A stretch of DNA of 64,000 nucleotides from Cytophagaceae bacterium (GTDB taxonomy: Bacteria; Bacteroidota; Bacteroidia; Cytophagales; Spirosomataceae). The notes beneath the pieces were generated by a model. It was not told the DNA's origin. It searched no databases and was given only the letters and a program-made list of their open reading frames with translations. The translations under genes and the position numbers were made by a program. Numbering within the stretch: the first letter of the stretch is position 1; the number at the start of each line of letters is the position of its first letter. The DNA is taken from NCBI GenBank assembly GCA_016722655.1, contig JADKIR010000004.1:434001-498000 (forward strand), written 5' to 3'. This document shows positions 46,762 to 54,623 of the stretch, piece after piece.

Positions 46762-48132
46762 TTACAATTTAACAAATTCAACTCTCCTATTATTGGCCTT
46801 GCCTTGAGGCGAAGTGTTGGGCTCAGATGGCTGGCTTTCGCCTTTACCATCTGTCTCTAATCTTCCGGCTTCTATGCCGAACTCTGTCGAAAGTGCATTT
46901 TTCACTGAAGCTGCACGTCGTTTCGATAAATCTAAATTTTTTGTATCGTCGCCATCAGAATCCGTATGGCCTATTATTTTTACTTTTACGTCAGGATTTT
47001 CTTTCAACACCGTACCTATTTCCTTCAATACGCCATAAGATTCCGGCTTAATTTTGTCTGAATTGACATCGAAAAGAATTCCTCTGGTCACCAGTTTGCC
47101 TTCGGTAATGAGCTTGGATCTGGTATCAGGGGCACCTACGGCGTAGCGTATATTGGCTACCATGTACTCGTCTTTGTTTTCTTGTTCCGAGTAGTTCATA
47201 TAACTAGAGCCCAACTTAAAGGCATTATACTTAAGTTTTGGATCAAAGGCCTTAGGAATATCCAGCACCTTGACTTCGTTTACGTATAGACGCAGCCTGC
47301 TTTTTTGTCGCCAAATCGAGAAATGTACTTTACTGGCTTCCTCAAAACTTTCGCCTCCACAAATCAAACTTTTGATAATCAAATTGTCGTTTTTATTGAC
47401 TACTTCACCTTTTTCATAAACCTGAAAACCCGCATATTCCTTACCCCCACTCCAGTCGAAATAGAATCCATTGATGATGTTTTTTTCGGTAAAATCAGCC
47501 TTAGGATTTGGACTTGCATAGATATAGAAATTGTAATTTAACAGGTTGTTGCTGCGGTATCTGGTAAAAATATCGTACTCCAACGTGAAATTTTCTGGCA
47601 TATCCTTCATAAAATCAGGCTGAAAAAAGCCGTCCTGGCTCATGAAAAGCCATTTTTCAGGGCTATCGTTAAAAGTGACTATCTCTGCTGATGAGTTGGT
47701 GTTCCATTCTAAAGGAAAGTCTCCTACACTAGTCTCATTAAAATCATCAAAGCCCAAAACTTTCTCTCCTGGCACAAAGTCAAACTTCGAATATGCCTTC
47801 ATGCTGGCTTTTTGAGCAGGGGCGGTTTGCTCCTTTTTTATCTCTTTCTTTTCATTAGATTCTGAACCATCAGAAGCCTTAACATCCTCATTTTCCTCCG
47901 AATCATTTTCTTCCGATTTCTTAGAATTAGACTCCTTTTCTGGCTTATCTTTTTTCTTAAAAATATTCCCAATACCCTCTTCTACTTTGTCCAGGCCTTT
48001 GTCGATACTTCTGTCAATGGCATTATTGGTACGAACGGTAGCTTTTCTTTTCGCAACTTCTTTGGGTTTTATGATTTGAGCCGAAATGCTTTGCATCGCC
48101 ACAAACAAAATCAGTGTTAAGTAAAATTTCAT
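46762..48132 (-). CDS. OmpA-family outer-membrane protein with concanavalin-like middle region
   Basis: A 456-residue protein with a signal peptide (FYLTLILFVAMQSISAQ) and a long Lys/Glu/Ser-rich low-complexity region (about residues 40-110). A central region of about 200 residues looks like a beta-sandwich (LEYDIFTRYRSNN...FYIYAS). The C-terminal OmpA peptidoglycan-binding domain has FDVNSDKIKPES, GHTDSDGDD, LSKRRAASVKNAL and NNRRVEF. It would tie the outer membrane to peptidoglycan. It leads the six-gene operon; the 12-bp motif AAAAAGTAAACT sits about 35 nt upstream of its start. Confidence 0.88.
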   Translation of the reverse strand: MKFYLTLILFVAMQSISAQIIKPKEVAKRKATVRTNNAIDRSIDKGLDKVEEGIGNIFKKKDKPEKESNSKKSEENDSEENEDVKASDGSESNEKKEIKKEQTAPAQKASMKAYSKFDFVPGEKVLGFDDFNETSVGDFPLEWNTNSSAEIVTFNDSPEKWLFMSQDGFFQPDFMKDMPENFTLEYDIFTRYRSNNLLNYNFYIYASPNPKADFTEKNIINGFYFDWSGGKEYAGFQVYEKGEVVNKNDNLIIKSLICGGESFEEASKVHFSIWRQKSRLRLYVNEVKVLDIPKAFDPKLKYNAFKLGSSYMNYSEQENKDEYMVANIRYAVGAPDTRSKLITEGKLVTRGILFDVNSDKIKPESYGVLKEIGTVLKENPDVKVKIIGHTDSDGDDTKNLDLSKRRAASVKNALSTEFGIEAGRLETDGKGESQPSEPNTSPQGKANNRRVEFVKL

Positions 48133-48167
48133 TTTATATAAAGTTTTGTATTAGTGTCATTTTGAAA

Positions 48168-48179
48168 AAAAAGTAAACT
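48168..48179. promoter_or_regulatory. 12-bp motif upstream of the OmpA operon (copy 1)
   Basis: aaaaagtaaact lies about 35 nt before the OmpA-family start. An identical copy occurs at about 48562-48573 in the lytTR/sigma divergent region. A binding role, possibly for the LytTR protein encoded between them, is inferred from placement only. Confidence 0.4.
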
Positions 48180-48200
48180 CAAGTTTTTTAATATTCTTTA

Positions 48201-48527
48201 TCAGGTCATATTCTTTAAATATAAAAGGCTGTTTTTCAACCCGGTAAGCCGTCTTCTTGAGATATTCGCTTTCAGATTATTGATAAGAATCACTTCTTTT
48301 TGATGAATTTCAATACAGTACAACAGATTAATCATACAAGACCTATGTGTACGAAAAAATGGATAGGGTTCAAAAATACCTTCACACTCTTTGAGTGTCT
48401 TGGCTAATGTGATGTTCCGGCCATCAGAAAAATAAAATACACTGTAGTTTTCGTCGGCCTCAACTTTTATTACTTCCTCGGGTTTGGTCTTTTTTAGACC
48501 TCTTACATTTTTGAATTGGTATTTCAT
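48201..48527 (-). CDS. Stand-alone LytTR DNA-binding protein
   Basis: A 108-residue LytTR domain alone, without the receiver normally at the N-terminus of LytR/AlgR regulators. Features include VIKVEADENYSVFYFSDGR, LKECEGIFEPYPFFRTHRSCMINL and a C-terminal basic SRRRLTGLKNSL, all typical of the fold. It lies between the OmpA operon (same strand, 68 nt downstream) and the divergent ECF sigma gene. A regulatory role for those neighbours is plausible. Confidence 0.88.
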   Translation of the reverse strand: MKYQFKNVRGLKKTKPEEVIKVEADENYSVFYFSDGRNITLAKTLKECEGIFEPYPFFRTHRSCMINLLYCIEIHQKEVILINNLKANISRRRLTGLKNSLLYLKNMT

Positions 48528-48561
48528 TATGGCTTTTTTTTAAGTTTGTGTCAAAAAAGCC

Positions 48562-48607
48562 AAAAAGTAAACTGCCGTAAAATAAAAAATTTCGTATGTT
48601 TACTTTT
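48562..48607. promoter_or_regulatory. 12-bp motif (copy 2) and its 9-bp inverted partner in the lytTR/sigma region
   Basis: aaaaagtaaact (48562-48573) repeats the motif upstream of the OmpA operon. Its core AAAAGTAAA (48563-48571) is matched in inverted orientation by TTTACTTTT (48599-48607). The arrangement lies between divergent lytTR and sigma genes, so it may bind a shared regulator. Confidence 0.4.
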
Positions 48608-48635
48608 CAAGAAAAAAAACACTAAGCTCTGTACA

Positions 48636-49157
48636 GTGACTGAAATAGAGAATTTAAAAAGGAGGGACGGCAAAACACTGGAGCGAATCTATACTTCGTA
48701 TCGGAGCGGATTTTTGATGTTTGCTTCAAAGTATAATTTATCTCGGGAAGATATTTTAGATGTGTATCAGGATGCTTTTGTTGCCTTAATCGAAAACGCC
48801 GAAAAAGGCAAACTCGACGGACTGAATGCCAAACTGAAAACCTATCTTTTCTCTATTGGCAAATACATGATTTTTAGCAAATTGAGGAAAAACAAGAAGG
48901 ATTTTGTCGAAATAGAAACGCTTCCTGACGGCCTAGAATGGGCTGAAATTGATGAAAATAACCAGCATATCAGCCAATTAGAAGAAAATTTAAAGAAACT
49001 TGGAGAACAATGTTACAAAATTCTGAGGCTGTTTTATTATGAAGAAAGAAAACTTGACGAAATAATGGAAATGCTCCCTTATCAGTCAAAAGATGTGCTA
49101 AAAAGTCAAAAAGCGAGATGTCTTAAACAGCTCAAAGAAATGTTATCGAAAAACTAA
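48636..49157 (+). CDS. RNA polymerase ECF-type sigma factor
   Basis: A protein of about 174 residues starting from GTG at 48636. The longer reading from 48516 would add 40 hydrophobic and basic residues lying within the promoter region and overlapping lytTR. The region 2 segment is ASKYNLSREDILDVYQDAFVALIENA. The region 4-like C-terminus is LGEQCYKILRLFYYEERKLDEIMEMLPYQSKDVLKSQKARCLKQL. It is one base from the following anti-sigma-like gene, a standard pairing. Confidence 0.88.
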   Translation: MTEIENLKRRDGKTLERIYTSYRSGFLMFASKYNLSREDILDVYQDAFVALIENAEKGKLDGLNAKLKTYLFSIGKYMIFSKLRKNKKDFVEIETLPDGLEWAEIDENNQHISQLEENLKKLGEQCYKILRLFYYEERKLDEIMEMLPYQSKDVLKSQKARCLKQLKEMLSKN

Positions 49158-49158
49158 A

Positions 49159-49854
49159 ATGGAAGACCTGATCAATAAATATTTCGAGAAATCACTGACT
49201 GAAAAGGAGTTAGAAGATTTTCAGCAAAAACTCGAAACTGACGCTGAATTCAAGGCAGAGTTTGAATTTCATAAGTCGGTCCAGGAGGCCATACACGCAA
49301 AAGAAAGAACCGAAATCAAAAATCTGGTCGCAAGCTTTGAAAAACCGAAGAAACAAGGCAATTGGTGGCAATACGCCGCCGCCGCTGCAGTTGTAATTTT
49401 AGCCGGAATCGGCATATTTTCCTATCTTAATTCTGGAAAAAGTAATGAAGAACTGTATATGGCTTTTTACCAAACATACCCCAACGTTATTGCACCCAAT
49501 GTACGGGGAGAGAATCAGGAAGATATTAAAAATCAGGCTTTTAAGGCTTATGATACTGAGAATTACATGGAAGCCATCCGATTGTTTTCTGAGATAAAAA
49601 ATGAGGAATATTCGGTTTTTTACACAGCTGTTTCCTATTTGGAGCTTAATGAAAGTCAAAAAGCACTAAAGATACTTGAATCCGAGAAATTTAGTAATAA
49701 CCCATATCCTTTTGAAACCTACCGAAAATGGTATTTGGCTCTTGCCTATCTGAAAACCAATCAAATAGAAAGCGGAAAAAAAATTCTGGAAGAACTTTCG
49801 AAAACCGAAAATCCACAAAAAGAAAAAGCCAAAGAGCTATTAGGCAATTGGTGA
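49159..49854 (+). CDS. Membrane TPR protein, probable anti-sigma factor
   Basis: A 231-residue protein. The N-terminal cytoplasmic part (residues 1-70, including LTEKELEDFQQKLETDAEF) would hold the sigma factor. One membrane helix follows (YAAAAAVVILAGIGIFSYL, about 75-93), then a periplasmic TPR-like region to the end (YDTENYMEAIRLFSEI, YLALAYLKTNQIESGKKIL). It overlaps the convergent CHAT gene by 15 nt. The sigma / TPR anti-sigma / CHAT arrangement suggests that the CHAT protein is part of the signal, but this is inferred. Confidence 0.8.
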   Translation: MEDLINKYFEKSLTEKELEDFQQKLETDAEFKAEFEFHKSVQEAIHAKERTEIKNLVASFEKPKKQGNWWQYAAAAAVVILAGIGIFSYLNSGKSNEELYMAFYQTYPNVIAPNVRGENQEDIKNQAFKAYDTENYMEAIRLFSEIKNEEYSVFYTAVSYLELNESQKALKILESEKFSNNPYPFETYRKWYLALAYLKTNQIESGKKILEELSKTENPQKEKAKELLGNW

Positions 49855-52833
49855 TTTAGTCCTGAAAAAATAAAAAAACAGACCCAAAGCTACCACAGAA
49901 ACAAAAGCTAAGCCATAAAGCCACCAGTTTTGGGGTGATGAAAGGGGTGATACATCGCCGTTAATTATGAAACCAGACCAATAATAAGGGTGACTTTTCA
50001 AAGGATTTTTTTCTATAAATTTACGTTTTGCTTTTACCAATGCCTTGTCTTTCGCCATGCCTTCATCCAGATATTCATAAAAATAAGACATGAGCTCCGA
50101 AGTTTCTTTATCAGGCACCTGCCACAGGCTGTTAACGGTTGATTGCACCCCGGCATAATTCAAAGCTCTGGAAATACTCATCAGCCCTTCACCATTCAGG
50201 TATTTGCCCACGCCCGTGTTGCATGCACTCAAAACAACCATTTCCGAAGGAAAATTCAAGGCATAAAGCTCATAAAAATGTAATTTTTCGTTGTTTTGAA
50301 AAATCAAACTCGAAAATTCATAGTCGTTTTCATCCAGCAACGAATGCATGGCAAGATGGTGTATGTTACTATTACCGAGCGATTTTAGAAAATTACCTTT
50401 GGTGGCATTTTCATTGACAAAAATTGAAGAGTTCCTAAAAATTTCTGCGATACTATTGAGCTCAGCTCCGGTATAAATAAGTTGACCATTCGCAGCCCGG
50501 GTTACTCCTATTCCGTCTTTATATTTAGGGGCAAAACCGGTTAAAAAATTATCAAAAGTAGATTTCTTAACGGCAAATATTTTTTGTGAAAATTTGAGAG
50601 AATTGGAATATGACACAGAATGTTTAACAGCAAACGGCTGTTCATTTTCATCCATTAGGGTTTCAAAGGGACAGAAATTCAGGAAACTTTCGGGTATAAA
50701 TACAACCGAACTTTCTTTTTTTAAAGCCAAAGGTTTTAGCAGCAGATTGTTTAATTTTCTCGAGTTTTGTTTGAAATCAAAATCTATTTTACTGATTTGT
50801 CCATGATAGTCTTTTGAGAGTTTTTCAAAATTTTTCCGATGACCCAAATATTTCAAATCAATGGCATTTTTTACGATTTTAGAGGCAAATACCGAGCTAT
50901 CAGTTACATAATATTTCACTAATACCTGATCTTGAGTTAAGGATTTTTGCAAATCTCCAATATTAAAATCAGAAGACTGAAATCTGCCATAATTTGAGTA
51001 TTTTTTGTCTATTTCGGCATCTATTTCATCAAGTTTATTGTTCAAAATCTTTTCTCTTTGCGTTTCTTTTTGAGTCTTTTTCTCTTTTTGAGTCAAATAA
51101 CTCAACTCAATCACAGCCTCATTTCTTTTGCTTATCAGCTCTTTTGACAAGTTCAGATTATTGCTATATTTTGACAAAAACTGTTTCCACAGGTGCTGCG
51201 AACTTAAATTCTCGATGGTGTTAATGCATTCGGCAAGATAAGTATTGTCACCAGGAGTTTGAATAGCCGAAAACATCATGCCCTCCTTAATATTGTTTAG
51301 CTGCCGCTCAAGGTCCGGATTGAAAAAACCCTCTTTATAATATCCTTTAAACATTTCACCGGCCAGTTTATACAGGTTTCTGATTATTTTTAAATCAGCC
51401 TTTGACCTACCATTTTTCTCATAAATTCTACGAAAAGCCTGACCGGAGTGGATAAAAATATTGATATAAGCTGAATTATTAACCTCACCAAAATTTTTTA
51501 ACCTGATCTTTTCGAGTGGAATATCCTTATCAAATTCTGTTCGAAAAACCTCTTTTACAGCAGCTTTAGCCTCTTTATACTTTCCCAAATTGGCCAGATT
51601 TTCAGCTTTTAAGGTAAGTAATGTCAAATAACTCGATTTATATCCCAAAATCTCCAAATAATCCAAAGCTTTTTGATTGTGAATCAGCGATTTACTATAA
51701 TTATATTTATAATAAAACAACATTGCCCTATTGGCCGAAACCTTCATTTTGTAAAAGTCATCATGAGCCATTTTTTCAATAATCCTATTATATTCCAGAG
51801 CCTTTTCTGATTGCTCGTTCATGTAAAAAGCATGTGATGCTCCATCATAAGAAGCCAATAACACACTTTTTTCCTTTTCAATCCATTTTTTGGGTGCAGA
51901 GGCAAAGAGTTTTTCCTGTGCTTTTAAATGATATAATAACTTTTCTTCATTAAAACTCATATCATAAAAACCAATTGACGAAAGGTGATACATACACAAG
52001 GCATTTAATCTTTCAAAAGGATAGTCATTTTTGTAGTTTTTAATATTCTTAGGATTCATAAATCCGGCCATATATTCATCATACCGCCTTTGATATTCGG
52101 CAGCTTTTTTCCTGTCGCCATATTCAATAGCCGTGTACATGGCATCATTGTAAGCCACTGAAACTATGGAAGCATCGGCAGCATAATACTTTGACCAAAT
52201 ATGCAATGCTTTTTCAAATGTGGGAATCATTTCTTTTTCGGTATTGGCATAATCATAGGCAAATGCCAATCCGTTGTAGGCCAAAGCTGTGGCGTAGTGG
52301 TTTTTCCAACCGTTACGTTCAAAAATTTCAATAGATTTTTTTAGGTGGATAATCGCATCAAAATAATTATAGTTTGCAGAGTAGGTTTGACCTATATTGA
52401 GATGCAATTCGGCTGCTTTAATTGATTTTGCAGGCACTTTTTTTAAGGCAGACTTAAATAGTGCTATGGCCTCTTCAACCTTTTTATCTGCACTTAACTG
52501 ATTGGCTTTCAACCTATCTATTTCAATTTCAACTACTTTTTTTTCTTTTTCAGAAAGTGAGTTGAAATATTTAAAAATGGCCTCTTGTTTCAAAGCTGCT
52601 TTTTCTGATTCCCTAGATTTTCCCAAAACGCCCATTTCAGCAATGTCGTAGAGTACTTTGGCGGTTTTGAATTGGGAGGAATTTGGGGGAGCGGCATCTA
52701 ATATTTTTTTCCGGTAAAACAGCTCCTCTTTAAAATACCCGCAATTGCTCAGACTATCAGCCTTAATAAACCAATCAGATTGTGCAAAAGCCGTTGTTGA
52801 AAATAAAATAAAAATAAAAATCCCTGCTTTCAT
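49840..52833 (-). CDS. TPR-CHAT protein (caspase-like peptidase domain), membrane-anchored
   Basis: A 997-residue protein with a signal peptide (AGIFIFILFSTTAFAQ), about 500 residues of TPR-like helices, a coiled segment, and a C-terminal CHAT domain. The CHAT catalytic pair is visible as H830 in HHLAMHS and C871 in LSACNTG, 41 residues apart, as in active members. The domain includes GEGLMSISRALNYAGVQS and ends with a membrane helix (WLYGLAFVSVVALGLFFYFF). Such periplasm- or surface-located TPR-CHAT proteins are common in Bacteroidota, but their substrates are largely unknown. It converges on the sigma/anti-sigma pair with a 15-nt overlap. Confidence 0.9.
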   Translation of the reverse strand: MKAGIFIFILFSTTAFAQSDWFIKADSLSNCGYFKEELFYRKKILDAAPPNSSQFKTAKVLYDIAEMGVLGKSRESEKAALKQEAIFKYFNSLSEKEKKVVEIEIDRLKANQLSADKKVEEAIALFKSALKKVPAKSIKAAELHLNIGQTYSANYNYFDAIIHLKKSIEIFERNGWKNHYATALAYNGLAFAYDYANTEKEMIPTFEKALHIWSKYYAADASIVSVAYNDAMYTAIEYGDRKKAAEYQRRYDEYMAGFMNPKNIKNYKNDYPFERLNALCMYHLSSIGFYDMSFNEEKLLYHLKAQEKLFASAPKKWIEKEKSVLLASYDGASHAFYMNEQSEKALEYNRIIEKMAHDDFYKMKVSANRAMLFYYKYNYSKSLIHNQKALDYLEILGYKSSYLTLLTLKAENLANLGKYKEAKAAVKEVFRTEFDKDIPLEKIRLKNFGEVNNSAYINIFIHSGQAFRRIYEKNGRSKADLKIIRNLYKLAGEMFKGYYKEGFFNPDLERQLNNIKEGMMFSAIQTPGDNTYLAECINTIENLSSQHLWKQFLSKYSNNLNLSKELISKRNEAVIELSYLTQKEKKTQKETQREKILNNKLDEIDAEIDKKYSNYGRFQSSDFNIGDLQKSLTQDQVLVKYYVTDSSVFASKIVKNAIDLKYLGHRKNFEKLSKDYHGQISKIDFDFKQNSRKLNNLLLKPLALKKESSVVFIPESFLNFCPFETLMDENEQPFAVKHSVSYSNSLKFSQKIFAVKKSTFDNFLTGFAPKYKDGIGVTRAANGQLIYTGAELNSIAEIFRNSSIFVNENATKGNFLKSLGNSNIHHLAMHSLLDENDYEFSSLIFQNNEKLHFYELYALNFPSEMVVLSACNTGVGKYLNGEGLMSISRALNYAGVQSTVNSLWQVPDKETSELMSYFYEYLDEGMAKDKALVKAKRKFIEKNPLKSHPYYWSGFIINGDVSPLSSPQNWWLYGLAFVSVVALGLFFYFFRTKSPIA

Positions 52834-52986
52834 ATATTAAAAAAAATATTCCAATCGTCCATTCAAGATATGCAAGATATTGCCCAATTTTACTTTTAAC
52901 AAACAGAAATATGATTTGCTCTGAATCTTTTATTTTAAGGTTTTCGCACTTTTTATTAATTAAAGTACCTAAATGGCATTTTTAAC

Positions 52987-52994
52987 TAATTTTG
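52987..52994 (+). promoter_or_regulatory. Candidate Bacteroidota -7 promoter element
   Basis: TAATTTTG matches the TAnnTTTG consensus. No clear TTTG -33 element is seen about 20 nt upstream. It overlaps an upstream TTG start (52992) of the DUF2490 gene, which argues for the start codon at 53016. Confidence 0.4.
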
Positions 52995-53015
52995 CATAAA
53001 AACTCCCTGAATTTT

Positions 53016-53753
53016 GTGAATATTAAATCTGATTCCTTTTTAATACTTTATTTTATTATTTTACTTCCAAATTTTGTTTTTTCTCAAAACCACATCACGC
53101 AGCAAAACCTGATGTGGTTTAGGGCTATGACCCATACTAATTTGAGCAAAAAGCTTTATCTGGTCAACGAAATCGACAATCGCCGGTTTATTGAAGGCAA
53201 TATTCAACATCATACCATCCAGCATAATCACCTCCATTATAAAGTTAACCCAAAATTTGATGTGGCATGGGGGCAAACATTTTCGTGGCAGAGTCCACAA
53301 TTTCCGGATGCTGAAAAAAAACTGGTAATTCCTGAAATCAGGCCCTTTCAGGAGTTTAATTTTTCTGAAAATTCGATGAAAAACGTAATATTTTCAACAA
53401 GATTAAGAATAGATGAGCGTTTTATCCGAAAAAATGATGGCGTGCAATTGTTCGATGGCAACAATTTTAATTTCAGATACCGAACCAGACTTCAAATGCA
53501 GTTTTTGGTTGGAAGGAAGAAAAAAGACAATGTGAAGGTATTAGATGAATTAATGTTGAATTCGGGGAAAAATGTTAATTTTTTTGACCAAAATAGAGTA
53601 TATGTAGGTTTTGAAAAATATTTATTAAATAACACTTCTCTTGAAATTGGTTATTTACGCTGGTACCAGCAAAGACAAACTATTGACACCTATTTTCAAA
53701 GAAATATTATCAGATTTACGTTGCTTCAAAAGCTCAATCTGACAAAAAAATGA
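53016..53753 (+). CDS. DUF2490 outer-membrane protein
   Basis: A protein of about 245 residues. Starting at GTG 53016 gives a signal peptide (NIKSDSFLILYFIILLPNFVFSQ) followed by a beta-rich body with alternating strands (LYLVNEIDNRRF, FRYRTRLQMQFLV, LEIGYLRWYQQRQ), typical of DUF2490 outer-membrane barrels. A TTG at 52992 is in frame but overlaps the TAATTTTG promoter element. It lies 38 nt before an OmpR-type regulator. Function unknown beyond outer-membrane location. Confidence 0.8.
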   Translation: MNIKSDSFLILYFIILLPNFVFSQNHITQQNLMWFRAMTHTNLSKKLYLVNEIDNRRFIEGNIQHHTIQHNHLHYKVNPKFDVAWGQTFSWQSPQFPDAEKKLVIPEIRPFQEFNFSENSMKNVIFSTRLRIDERFIRKNDGVQLFDGNNFNFRYRTRLQMQFLVGRKKKDNVKVLDELMLNSGKNVNFFDQNRVYVGFEKYLLNNTSLEIGYLRWYQQRQTIDTYFQRNIIRFTLLQKLNLTKK

Positions 53754-53791
53754 TATATTCACATTCAAATGGTTATTAATTCAGGAAAATT

Positions 53792-54466
53792 ATGAAAATA
53801 CTACTGGTAGAAGACGAACCCAAAACTTTGCAACTCATCAAGGAAGGTTTGGAACAACACCAACTCGAAGTTGACATCGCCTACGATGGACTTTTGGGAC
53901 TGACTTTGGCTCAAAGAAATTATTATGATCTTATTATTTCAGATATAATTCTGCCCGAACTCAACGGTTTGCAGCTTTGTAAAAAAATAAGGGAACAAAA
54001 TATAGCTACGCCAATTTTGCTTCTGACAGCCATGAGTACGCCTGAAGATATAGTTACCGGCCTTGATGCTGGAGCCGATGATTATCTTCCCAAGCCTTTT
54101 GAATTTGCGGTGTTGATGGCAAGAATCAGGGCATTGACCCGAAGAAAAACCAATACCAATTCAACCGCTAATATATTGAGAATGGCCGATCTGGAGCTAA
54201 ATGTAGATTCAAAACAAGTTCAGAGAGCCGGAAAAGAGATTCTACTGACTGCCAAGGAATTTAATCTGCTTGAATACTTTCTGAGAAATCCCGGAAGAGT
54301 AATCAGCAAAGTAGAGCTGGCCGAAAAGATTTGGGATATTACTTTCGACACCGGTACCAATGTGATTGAAGTTTTTGTGAATTTCCTCAGAAAAAAAATC
54401 GATAAAGACTTCGAAAAGAAGCTACTTCATACCCAAATAGGGATGGGTTATGTGATGAAGGAATGA
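53792..54466 (+). CDS. OmpR-family response regulator
   Basis: A 224-residue protein: receiver (VEDEPK, ISDIILPELNG with the phospho-acceptor, LLTAMS, PKPFEF) and a winged-helix trans_reg_C DNA-binding domain (LTAKEFNLLEYFLRNPGRVISK, TNVIEVFVNFLRKKI). No histidine kinase is adjacent, so its sensor is encoded elsewhere or was lost. The nearest gene upstream encodes a DUF2490 barrel. Confidence 0.93.
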   Translation: MKILLVEDEPKTLQLIKEGLEQHQLEVDIAYDGLLGLTLAQRNYYDLIISDIILPELNGLQLCKKIREQNIATPILLLTAMSTPEDIVTGLDAGADDYLPKPFEFAVLMARIRALTRRKTNTNSTANILRMADLELNVDSKQVQRAGKEILLTAKEFNLLEYFLRNPGRVISKVELAEKIWDITFDTGTNVIEVFVNFLRKKIDKDFEKKLLHTQIGMGYVMKE

Positions 54467-54567
54467 ATACTTTTTCTTAAAAAATTGTTAATGATTTGGA
54501 TTGGTAGAATTTTTGAAGAAATATTACCGGTCTGTTTTCTATTTTAATAATTATAGTTGAGTCCAAG

Positions 54568-54601
54568 TTTGTCACCAATTAAACTATATCAACTATTTTT
54601 G
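54568..54601 (+). promoter_or_regulatory. Candidate cysS promoter (TTTG / TATTTTTG)
   Basis: TTTG at 54568-54571 and TATTTTTG at 54594-54601 match the Bacteroidota -33 and TAnnTTTG -7 elements, separated by 22 nt. The cysS ATG follows 22 nt later, giving a short leader. Confidence 0.55.
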
Positions 54602-54623
54602 TATTCATTTTTCAATTTTCTCA

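Noticed and set aside
48516..48635. N-terminal extension of the sigma factor
   Set aside because: Translation from 48516 would add hydrophobic residues overlapping lytTR and the promoter region; the GTG at 48636 gives the normal sigma length.
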